Of a stretch of DNA of 64,000 nt, positions 1 to 5,847 are shown piece after piece; position 1 is the first letter of the stretch; the number at the start of each line of letters is the position of its first letter. Position numbers and translations under genes: made by a program. The stretch spans positions 1,612,001-1,676,000 of the forward strand of contig CAVZFD010000005.1 of assembly GCA_963774455.1 (NCBI GenBank), in the 5' to 3' direction. Source of the DNA: DATFVA01 sp963774455 (GTDB taxonomy: Bacteria; Bacteroidota; Ignavibacteria; Ignavibacteriales; Ignavibacteriaceae). The notes under the pieces are model-generated. The model saw only the letters and a program-made list of their open reading frames with translations, was not told where the DNA came from and did not search any database.

Positions 1-43
1 ATCCATCCAGGGTGACCACATTCCACATTATTAGTTTTCTCAT
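1..43 (-). CDS. RibD C-terminal/dihydrofolate-reductase-like family protein, N-terminus only
   Basis: The minus strand opens an ATG at 43-41 and reads MRKLIMWNVVTLDG before running off the window edge. This start is typical of the small DHFR-like (RibD_C) family, which usually begins M-R-K-(L/V)-I-x-x-x-x-x-T-L-D-G. Only 14 residues are visible, so the call rests on that N-terminal signature. It lies downstream of the methyltransferase cassette on the same strand and may be a further cassette gene or the chromosome beyond the array. Confidence 0.45.
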   Translation of the reverse strand, partial: MRKLIMWNVVTLDG

Positions 44-69
44 AATATATTCGTACGATTAAAAGTGTA

Positions 70-180
70 TAAATTTTAGATAATCTTTCAACCTTTTTAA
101 AAATTCTCCCAACCACTTTTTGAGCTGCTAATTTGTTATCAAATGAAATATACTCATAAACATCCTCTGTTTTAATCTTT
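70..180 (-). pseudogene. RelE/ParE-family toxin fragment
   Basis: On the minus strand about 30 codons read DVYEYISFDNKLAAQKVVG followed by RIFKKVERLSK. This is the helix-rich N-terminal part of ParE/RelE toxins, where the usual pattern is ..DLxxIxxYIxxDNxxAAxxxxxxIxxxxxxL. There is no start codon in frame: a stop lies just upstream. The conserved C-terminal RNase/gyrase-binding strands do not follow. No antitoxin gene is visible. It is a decayed toxin fragment behind the methyltransferase gene. Toxin-antitoxin genes are common in chromosomal integrons, which fits the context. Confidence 0.5.
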
Positions 181-195
181 GTGATTATTTAATAA

Positions 196-897
196 TCACG
201 CTGTTACTGGTTTTTGAGCTGCCCATGCGCCAAATAATTGCAGCTGATAGATTTGTTCTATATTTATAAATCCAACGTTCTCCATAATTTCTACGATGCG
301 TTTTTCCGGAATTAAAGAGTCCTCAATTGTTGCCCGGCGTCGGACGTTTTCCAGAACTTCTTTCGGTTTGCCTTGCAAGGAAACATACTCAAGCCAGGTT
401 TTCAAACGTTTTTTAGCCCACTCTGTTTCAAGATCGCCGTAAATTCCGGCATGTATTAACCATCCGCCATTTGCCAGATTGTTAAAAATCCCTTCGATTA
501 GATGATGCTTGGTTCCATCATCCGGCAGCAAATGTTCAACAAATATGCATGTGGCTAAATCGAATTTGATTTCTTTAGGGATGGCGTCCACTGTTCCTTT
601 GATAAAAGTAACACGCTTTTGAACATTAATACTGTTCACTTTGTTTTTCGCAAAACTTAGCATCTGTTCTTCTGGATCTACGCCAACAAAAGTCCAATCT
701 GGTCGGTGAGCAGCAAATGTCACAATGTTTGTTCCGGTACCGCAGCCAACATCAAGCAGCTTTGCGTTGCTGCCCGCAAGTGTGCTGAGATGCGATAACA
801 ATATTTTAGGCAACTGTGAATAAATGGGTATTACTGAGGATACAAAAGCTTCATACTGGGAAGCTTGCTCAAATCTGTTCTGAATTTCCTCTGCCAT
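196..897 (-). CDS. Class I SAM-dependent methyltransferase (integron cassette gene)
   Basis: 233 residues. The SAM-binding Rossmann motif I is LLDVGCGTGTN around residues 47-57, followed by an acidic residue in VGVDPEEQM (motif II) and a hydrophobic FDLATCIFVEHLL segment (motif III/post I). This is the full core of a class I methyltransferase. The C-terminal third carries the helices that usually decide the substrate, and I do not recognise the subgroup. The ATG at 897 is kept because it is the first in frame and follows the cassette start (GTTAGGC on the minus strand at 984-978) by about 80 bp. The gene is A/T-rich like the other cassette genes and unlike mutS. Substrate unknown. Confidence 0.8.
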   Translation of the reverse strand: MAEEIQNRFEQASQYEAFVSSVIPIYSQLPKILLSHLSTLAGSNAKLLDVGCGTGTNIVTFAAHRPDWTFVGVDPEEQMLSFAKNKVNSINVQKRVTFIKGTVDAIPKEIKFDLATCIFVEHLLPDDGTKHHLIEGIFNNLANGGWLIHAGIYGDLETEWAKKRLKTWLEYVSLQGKPKEVLENVRRRATIEDSLIPEKRIVEIMENVGFINIEQIYQLQLFGAWAAQKPVTA

Positions 898-977
898 GTA
901 CTTCCACTTTCAATATTTACCTTATTAATTTTTACAACAAAGTTTACGTTAAAATAAATAATATTATTGTGATTGAC

Positions 978-1171
978 GCCTAACGGTGTGTTATATTAAA
1001 ACGCCAGCATTATTTAAATATATTTCATTCCCACTTGGCTTGTGCCTTATGGTTTATTGTTTAATTTGTTTAGTAGAAAAAAGCCGAACAAGTTAGCCGA
1101 GACGGAACAACTAACATTAAAATAAAAATGCCGAATGCGAAAACGCTGTCGGCTTGAAGCACTTGTTATAT
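978..1171 (-). repeat. attC-like integron recombination site (site 4)
   Basis: On the minus strand the site runs from R'' ATATAAC (1171-1165) to R' GTTAGGC (984-978), which matches the GTTRRRY core exactly. Beside R'' is AAGTGCTTCAAGCCGACAGC, and beside R' is TATAACACACC. GTG/CAC segments can pair as L''/L' with extra-helical bases. The inner part contains an inverted repeat GCCGA...TCGGC that is shared with the sites at 3796 and 4534. The site separates the small secreted-protein gene from the methyltransferase gene. It is about 194 bp, longer than most described attC sites. Confidence 0.7.
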
Positions 1172-1177
1172 TGCGTT

Positions 1178-1648
1178 TTATTTCTTTACATAAATATTGC
1201 GTTCGTCAAAAACTAAATTTGTATTTATCCCATTTCTATTTTTTGAAAAATCTCCGATTTCAAATTTATACCAGCCGGTTCCTTCCAATATTATTTCCAG
1301 ATTGTAATCATAAAATTCATCTTTCCATAATAGTTTTATATTCTGCTGAAGTCGATAAATCTGTTCTCTCCCTTTGGGGGAAATTAATTTAATATCTAAC
1401 GGATCTTCAATATTCTCATTTATTTTTATAGTTAATTTTAATGAATAATAATCACTTTTATAATATGTAATTACTTGACTGGCATTACCATTATGGGCGG
1501 GTCCAGTACTAGCTTTTGTAGTTTCTGTTCTGAGAAAAACTATACCCGAAGATATTATTGAAATATCAGAAGTTGATTGCGCATTTATTTCTTGCGAAAT
1601 AACAAATACAGAAAATAATACGATTATTTGAAAAATATTAATTCTCAT
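1178..1648 (-). CDS. Small secreted protein of unknown function
   Basis: 156 residues beginning with a clear signal peptide (hydrophobic IIVLFSVFVIS, cleavage likely after EINAQS). The mature part is beta-rich with N-acetyl-free, polar, asparagine-rich stretches such as LKLTIKINENIEDPLDIKL and ends shortly after GWYKFEIGDFSKNRNG. The pattern resembles a small secreted beta-sandwich, possibly a proprotein-convertase P-like or lectin-like fold, but I do not recognise the family. It starts 48 bp after the GNAT gene with no attC between them, so both probably travel in one cassette. Its stop lies 7 bp before the next attC, which is usual for cassette genes. Confidence 0.6.
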   Translation of the reverse strand: MRINIFQIIVLFSVFVISQEINAQSTSDISIISSGIVFLRTETTKASTGPAHNGNASQVITYYKSDYYSLKLTIKINENIEDPLDIKLISPKGREQIYRLQQNIKLLWKDEFYDYNLEIILEGTGWYKFEIGDFSKNRNGINTNLVFDERNIYVKK

Positions 1649-1696
1649 ATTTTACAATATGGTAGCATTTTTTTTCATTTTCTAAAATTATTATTT

Positions 1697-2176
1697 CTAA
1701 TCCAACTTGTAAATAAATTCTTCTATTTCTGTTTGCCTTGCGTTTGCAAAACCTTTGTCCTTACCGATTTTTACAAAGCCACATTTCTCTAAAACCTTTT
1801 GTGAACCAAAATTGTCAAAAGCAACTCTTCCAAAAATTGGCCTGGTATTTTCAATAGTTAGTAAATATTCAAGTGCTTTGGTTGCTATTCCTTTTCCCCA
1901 AAAATTTTTATCAATCCAATATGTAACTTCGGCCTGGCCATCTATTTCAAACTTGGCAATACTTCCCACAATAAAATTGTCAATTATAATTGTCTGATTA
2001 TTTACAGTTGGATCACTCAATAATTTTGTGTATTTGATTAAGTATGCAGATTTGTCTGTCGGATCCTTTGATGTGAAAGCAGCCAAATTAATTGCTTCTT
2101 TATCAAGTTGAAATTTAAAGAGGAACTCCAAATCATCAGCCTCTGTTTTTCGAAGTTTTATTCCACCAATATTCAT
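1697..2176 (-). CDS. GNAT-family N-acetyltransferase (RimJ/RimL-like; cassette gene)
   Basis: 159 residues. The acetyl-CoA-binding signature is in VTYWIDKNFWGKGIATKAL (residues about 84-102): the Q/R-x-x-G-x-G/A loop here is W-G-K-G-I-A. It is followed by the V-L-E-K-C-G-F-V-K-I-G segment typical of RimJ/RimL-type enzymes. It starts with ATG and is preceded by about 125 bp of leader from the cassette start (GTTATAA on the minus strand, 2307-2301). The second gene of the same cassette follows downstream. The substrate could be a protein N-terminus or a small amine, and nothing in the sequence decides between these. Confidence 0.8.
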   Translation of the reverse strand: MNIGGIKLRKTEADDLEFLFKFQLDKEAINLAAFTSKDPTDKSAYLIKYTKLLSDPTVNNQTIIIDNFIVGSIAKFEIDGQAEVTYWIDKNFWGKGIATKALEYLLTIENTRPIFGRVAFDNFGSQKVLEKCGFVKIGKDKGFANARQTEIEEFIYKLD

Positions 2177-2491
2177 AATTTCTTTATTTAAGTCTTTAAT
2201 ATTTTACTTTTTTAATTGTTACTTATTTACAATGATTTTACAATCATTTTTATTTTATAAACTGAAAATATTTTATCATCACCTAAAATATTCGCATAGC
2301 TTATAACGGCGTTGCGGTTAAGCAGCTGCCAGAATAAGAATGCTGCACCGAAAAACCCAAGCCGATAATTTTTAAAAACGTTTTTATTAGGACTACTTTG
2401 AACAAGATACTTGAAACGGAACGACCACATTAAATATTTATAAAATACCAAATGCGAAAAAAACAATCAGCTTGAACCGCTTGATATTTCC

Positions 2492-2508
2492 AATAAGTTA
2501 AAAGTTAA
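2492..2508 (+). repeat. Left subterminal inverted repeat of the IS remnant
   Basis: AATAAGTTAAAAGTTAA pairs with the reverse complement of 2916-2932 (AATAAGTAAAAAGTCAA) at 15 of 17 positions. About nine bases separate it from the attC junction. Confidence 0.55.
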
Positions 2509-2547
2509 TTTTATCATCATTCACAACTTTAACTTTGGAGGTATCAA

Positions 2548-2778
2548 ATGTATTACACTGGTATTGATCTTCATAAATTTACTTCTTACTTAACCACTAT
2601 TGACTCTTCAGGAGCAATCGTTAAACAGGAAAACCTGAAAAACGTTGCCCATAACTTTGTTCAGTATTTCAAATCTATTCCGGTTGAACATAAAACCACA
2701 GTTGAATCCACTATGACCTGGTACTGGCTCAATGATCTGCTAACTTTAAATAGAACAACCCCGCAGTTAGCGTGGTAA
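2548..2778 (+). pseudogene. IS110-family transposase, N-terminal fragment
   Basis: 76 codons starting MYYTGIDLHK, the classic opening of IS110-family DEDD transposases, in which the Asp of G-I-D is the first catalytic acid. The ESTMTWYWLNDLL segment corresponds to the E-x-T-G-x-x-x-x-L-x-x-L region that follows. The frame stops at 2776-2778, where a full enzyme would continue for about 250 more residues, including the C-terminal serine domain. A strong ribosome-binding site (GGAGG) precedes the ATG. The downstream 2779-2938 does not continue the family in any frame that I can see, so the element is dead. Confidence 0.75.
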
Positions 2779-2915
2779 GTCCCGAAAGAGGTTTGGTTGC
2801 CTTGCAGCAATCTCATAGATATTATCGGCAGTAGTTGTTAGTAAAATTAGAAGATCATTAAATCAAAGAACAATTATAACTAAAAAACTCTTTGTCGCGG
2901 GATTATTTTATCCCC

Positions 2916-2932
2916 TTGACTTTTTACTTATT
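2916..2932 (-). repeat. Right subterminal inverted repeat of the IS remnant
   Basis: The minus strand reads AATAAGTAAAAAGTCAA and matches the left repeat at 2492-2508. Six bases separate it from the R'' box of the interrupted attC (2939-2945). Confidence 0.55.
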
Positions 2933-2976
2933 AAAGATGTTATACCGTTTATTATTATAGGATGAATCACTTTGGA

Positions 2977-3759
2977 TTATTCAAAAAAACTTGATTTAAC
3001 AATTGTATCGATTTTAAGCTGACGAAAATTTAAAATATTAGTTGTATCATTTTTCTCTGTATTTATCCATTCTTTTATTTCTTGATCAGATAATTGACTT
3101 TTATAACACTCAAGCGAAGACATTGCTTTCTTTTCACTTTCATCATCATATTTGATAGAAACGTTGATATATTTGGAATGAACTGTGTTTAAATTCAGAT
3201 CTTTGAATTTATTTGCGTTTTTTGTTGACCAGGCGATATAATATAAAGGAAATCTTTCGACCCAACCTTCTTTTAAGATTATTTCTGTTACTATATCTCC
3301 GATAAAACGGTGGTCTGCGTGACCAGTATCTCCATCAGGTCCGAATGTTATTACAACATCAGGGTTTAGTTCTTCAATTTTTCTTGTAAGAACTTCTTTA
3401 AGTTGTCTTGATTGTTCAAGGTATGTGCCTACACCATTTCTCGTATCAAATCCATCAGTAAAGCCTAAAAAAATTGGTGCTTGTAAACCTAATATTATAC
3501 AGGCACATTCACTTTCTGATTGCCTTATACTAACTAAAGAATCGCCAGTAGGAAATCCCGGCTTAATACCATATCTACCATCAGTTGCTATAATTAGATA
3601 CACAGTGTTATCCTTAGCAAATTTTGCGAGTATTGGAGCAACTGCAGTTTCATCATCGGGGTGAGCGAATATAGCTAAGATAATTTTATTGTTCTGTTGT
3701 CCTTGAAATGATGTGAAAGATGTCCCTAAAACAATCAAAATAAATAATAATATTTTCAT
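2977..3759 (-). CDS. Secreted PIG-L/LmbE-family deacetylase (cassette gene)
   Basis: 260 residues. The N-terminal hydrophobic stretch (ILLFILIVLGTSFTSF) is a signal peptide, so the enzyme acts outside the cytoplasm. The zinc-binding motif AHPDDE is at about residues 32-37 and the later zinc-ligand motif H-A-D-H-R is near 147-151, as in N-acetylglucosaminyl deacetylases such as MshB/BshB and PIG-L. A good ribosome-binding site (GAGGTG) precedes the ATG. The cassette start GTTATAC is 37 bp upstream. The gene fills one cassette, whose attC was later split by the IS remnant. A deacetylase for an exported sugar or glycolipid is likely, but the substrate is unknown. Confidence 0.85.
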   Translation of the reverse strand: MKILLFILIVLGTSFTSFQGQQNNKIILAIFAHPDDETAVAPILAKFAKDNTVYLIIATDGRYGIKPGFPTGDSLVSIRQSESECACIILGLQAPIFLGFTDGFDTRNGVGTYLEQSRQLKEVLTRKIEELNPDVVITFGPDGDTGHADHRFIGDIVTEIILKEGWVERFPLYYIAWSTKNANKFKDLNLNTVHSKYINVSIKYDDESEKKAMSSLECYKSQLSDQEIKEWINTEKNDTTNILNFRQLKIDTIVKSSFFE

Positions 3760-3795
3760 TTTTCACCTCATTTAAGCATTAAATTTTTACTGACG

Positions 3796-4024
3796 GTATA
3801 ACGGCGTTGTGCTTAACCCGCAGCCCAGAACAAGACTGCCAAATAAAACTGCAACTACCAAAGATTAAGCAAACCGTGCTTATCTTTCTTTGCAAGCACG
3901 GTTTGCAAGTAAATTAATTTAGTATGAACACCTTGAACAAGTTAGCCGAAACGTAACTGTCAACATTAAAATTTGAAAAAAGCCGAATGCGAAAGAAGCG
4001 GTCGGCTTGAGCAACTAGTTATAT
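3796..4024 (-). repeat. attC-like integron recombination site (site 2)
   Basis: The minus strand runs from R'' ATATAAC (4024-4018) through L'' GTTGCTCAAGCC to L' GGGTTAAGCACAAC and R' GTTATAC (3802-3796). R''/R' and L''/L' can pair with an unpaired spacer and extra-helical bases, as expected of the folded attC bottom strand. The interior contains GCCGACCGC...TCGGC and the segment CGGCTAACTTGTTC, both also present in site 4. About 229 bp long. Confidence 0.75.
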
Positions 4025-4029
4025 GCGTT

Positions 4030-4518
4030 TTATATTTCTTTATACATATTTATTGAAAGCCATTTTTTACCATTTACAATAATTTCTTTTTGTTTTTCTC
4101 TATTAAATTGAAATCCTACTTTTTCATAACATCTTATTGCATTTTCATTCCAATCAAAAACATTTAACTCAACTACAGTTGAGCCATATTTATCTTTACA
4201 AATTTCTAATAATGATTCGACTATTTTCTGTCCCAGTCCTTTACCTCGATAATTAGAATTTCCAATTAATATTCTACAAAGTTTTGGTGAAGTATTTTCC
4301 GATACATTTATTTCTGCGTGACCAATATGATTATTTTCATACATTACTTTATAAGCTTCTACATTTGGGTCCAATATGTATTTTTTCAATTGTTCTTTGG
4401 AAAGTGGAAAATCAAATATTGAACCAGCAAATTGAATTAAGTCTTCTTTTGAAATAATCCAAGAAATTAAGTTATCAAAATCATTTTCTGAAAATTTCTC
4501 AAGTTTAAGCATTTTCAT
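4030..4518 (-). CDS. GNAT-family N-acetyltransferase (cassette gene)
   Basis: 162 residues. The acetyl-CoA loop is RGKGLG in NSNYRGKGLGQKIVESLL (about residues 86-103), followed by VELNVFDWNENAIRCYEKV, the beta5/alpha4 segment with the conserved N-x-x-A-x-x-x-Y-E-K-x-G-F of GNAT enzymes. It sits alone in its cassette, with its stop 5 bp before the following attC and its start about 15 bp after the preceding one. It differs from the GNAT at 1697-2176 in sequence, so the two are not a recent duplicate. Substrate unknown. Confidence 0.85.
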   Translation of the reverse strand: MKMLKLEKFSENDFDNLISWIISKEDLIQFAGSIFDFPLSKEQLKKYILDPNVEAYKVMYENNHIGHAEINVSENTSPKLCRILIGNSNYRGKGLGQKIVESLLEICKDKYGSTVVELNVFDWNENAIRCYEKVGFQFNREKQKEIIVNGKKWLSINMYKEI

Positions 4519-4533
4519 TTTCTTATTTAAGCA

Positions 4534-4718
4534 TATTACGACGTTGCTGCTAAGCCGCAGCCCAGAACAACAATGCTGGTTTTGTTAAATAAATTTTATA
4601 ATTAAAAAAAACTTTCTTAGCATAACTACTTTGAAGATACTTGAACGAAGCCAACAAACTTGAAAATTATAAAAAGACCGTGGAGTTTCAAGCTGTCGGG
4701 TGGAAAAGCTGGTTAGGT
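4534..4718 (-). repeat. attC-like integron recombination site (site 1)
   Basis: R'' on the minus strand is ACCTAAC (4718-4712), a perfect RYYYAAC box. It is the exact complement of the start of its own cassette (GTTAGGT, 5212-5206). The other end is GGCTTAGCAGCAACGTCGTAATAT; the R' box GTAATAT has one change from the GTTATAT expected for the next cassette. CCCGACAGCTTG near R'' and GGGCTGCGGCTTAGCAGCAA near R' align with the other sites. About 185 bp. Confidence 0.72.
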
Positions 4719-4766
4719 GTTTTTTAATAGTAAGCACTGTTATTTTATAATTATAGCTACCAATTA

Positions 4767-5177
4767 TCAACTTCTATTTATTAAAGGTTTTTTAACTGAA
4801 GCTTTTCTATCTCTAAATATTACTATTACGTATCCGATGGCAAGAAGAGACTCAATAACAACACTTACTAAAATACCAGAACCTACACGACCTAATGAGT
4901 ACTCATAGATTCCTAGTAAAGCTAAAAGAGATAATGTTACAGCTGCCCCAATACTTAAAGCTGTTCGGGTTGCTGACAAAGTCAAAGATCTAGATAGAAA
5001 AAAAATGATTGATAGACCAAGATAAAGACTTCCCATTCTTCTGCCAAGCAATAAAATGCTATTTGTTGGTTCAATTTGCCAACGACCAATTACAAGCGAA
5101 CCAAAAAATAAATAACCGGTTCCAAGTAAAAAAGCAATAATTGCAGTAACGATTGCTATGTTTTTGAAGCTCATCAT
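4767..5177 (-). CDS. Small four-helix membrane protein (DUF4345-like; first cassette)
   Basis: 136 residues with four predicted membrane helices: about residues 5-26, 44-62, 71-93 and 98-121. The short polar C-terminus ends KASVKKPLINRS. Length and helix pattern resemble DUF4345-type proteins, but no diagnostic motif is visible and the family call is tentative. It is the first cassette after the integrase remnant: the cassette core GTTAGGT lies about 30 bp upstream of the ATG, and its attC starts about 48 bp after the stop. A weak AGGTTGA precedes the ATG. The function is unknown. Membrane proteins of unknown role are frequent in chromosomal integron cassettes. Confidence 0.6.
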   Translation of the reverse strand: MMSFKNIAIVTAIIAFLLGTGYLFFGSLVIGRWQIEPTNSILLLGRRMGSLYLGLSIIFFLSRSLTLSATRTALSIGAAVTLSLLALLGIYEYSLGRVGSGILVSVVIESLLAIGYVIVIFRDRKASVKKPLINRS

Positions 5178-5205
5178 TCAACCTATTTTTAATTTTTGAT
5201 TTAAC

Positions 5206-5275
5206 ACCTAACTATTAATTAAGCTGCACTGAAGGGCCTTCCTTCAGTCTGTTAGTTTTGCACTTTGTGCAAATG
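5206..5275 (-). other. Candidate attI (primary integron insertion site)
   Basis: The last cassette-type core, GTTAGGT (5212-5206, minus), lies here, between the integrase remnant and the first cassette. Two hairpins follow on its upstream side: ACTGAAGG-N5-CCTTCAGT (5228-5248) and TTTGCAC-TTT-GTGCAAA (5257-5273). A CTAAC box at 5255-5251 (minus) could pair with the GTTAG of the core. Position and core support attI. attI sites lack a conserved sequence beyond the core, so this is an inference from position. Confidence 0.45.
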
Positions 5276-5398
5276 TAAAAATCAAATTATTTGAAAGATA
5301 ATTTCTTATCTCTTTATGATTCATTTACTTATAGGACAAGATTCTGTTTTAAATAGATTATTATCAGGCAGATATTGCAAATCTAACAACCTATTTAC

Positions 5399-5640
5399 TT
5401 ATCTATCTAAAGGACTTATAACTCCAGCACCTTGATTAATAACATGTGTGTAAATCATAGTGGTCTTCACTGAATTATGCCCTAATAATTCCGTATTGTT
5501 AGATATCATATCCGCTTTCCAATAAATGTGTGGCAAAACTATTACTGTGAATGTATGTTAACTGTTTTCTTCGCGGGTCCCTTATCTAAGCTTTCGCTGT
5601 ACATCACCCCGGATAATGTTAATAATAAACCGCCATTTCT
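5399..5640 (-). pseudogene. intI: Integron integrase (IntI) C-terminal remnant, frameshifted
   Basis: On the minus strand two frames together give the end of a tyrosine recombinase of the integron type: FATHLLESGYDI (about 5540-5503), then after a frameshift NTELLGHNSVKTTMIYTHV and INQGAGVISPLDR, ending at TAA 5401-5399. The ELLGH box, the catalytic Tyr in M-I-Y-T-H-V, and the terminal G-V-x-S-P-L-D match IntI proteins closely. Upstream, the HTLRHSFATH box has lost its Arg (IHSNSFATH) and further stops and shifts appear. The N-terminal two thirds are absent. The remnant points the same way as the cassettes, with its 3' end toward attI, as in 'inverse' integron integrases. Inactive. Confidence 0.8.
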
Positions 5641-5847
5641 CATTGCCAACATAATTTATTTAGGTTTAAGAGACAATAGAATTGTGTAAAATGGTCGTAT
5701 ACGGGAATGAGCGGCTGTGGTAGAGATTCCAAAACGGAATTTCATTGATGACTTAATTAATCCTGTAAATTTTATATTCCTCCATTTGTAAATAAATTGA
5801 TATTCTAGCTCGTTTAAGATATTTTAATTTTTTAATTTAATTGCAAT

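Larger units (their letters stand above)
2483..2938 (+). mobile_element. Internally deleted IS110/IS1111-like insertion sequence inside an attC
   Basis: The segment lies between the two halves of an attC. It carries the N-terminus of an IS110-family transposase and has matching subterminal inverted repeats near both ends (2492-2508 and 2916-2932, 15 of 17 positions identical). Full IS110/IS1111 elements are about 1.2-1.5 kb, so roughly 0.8-1 kb is missing from the middle, including most of the transposase. Subterminal rather than terminal inverted repeats, and insertion into an attC, are the known hallmarks of the IS1111-attC group. Assignment to that group is inferred. Confidence 0.65.
2301..2945 (-). 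repeat. attC-like site (site 3), split by an insertion sequence
   Basis: The R'' box GTATAAC lies at 2945-2939 on the minus strand and exactly complements the start of its own cassette (GTTATAC, 3802-3796). The rest of the attC lies at 2482-2301: CAAGCGGTTCAAGCTGATTG at one end and GCCGTTATAA at the other. The two parts are separated by about 456 bp of IS110/IS1111-like sequence (2483-2938). Joining the parts restores a site of about 190 bp that aligns with the other sites, for example GCTGCTTAACCGCAACGCC next to R'. Confidence 0.65.

Noticed and set aside
125..145. TTGTTATCAAATG as an extra attC end
   Set aside because: No complementary partner box and no inner attC features nearby.
2227..2466. 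79-codon minus-strand frame in the cassette leader
   Set aside because: It reads through the attC and has no family or ribosome-binding site.
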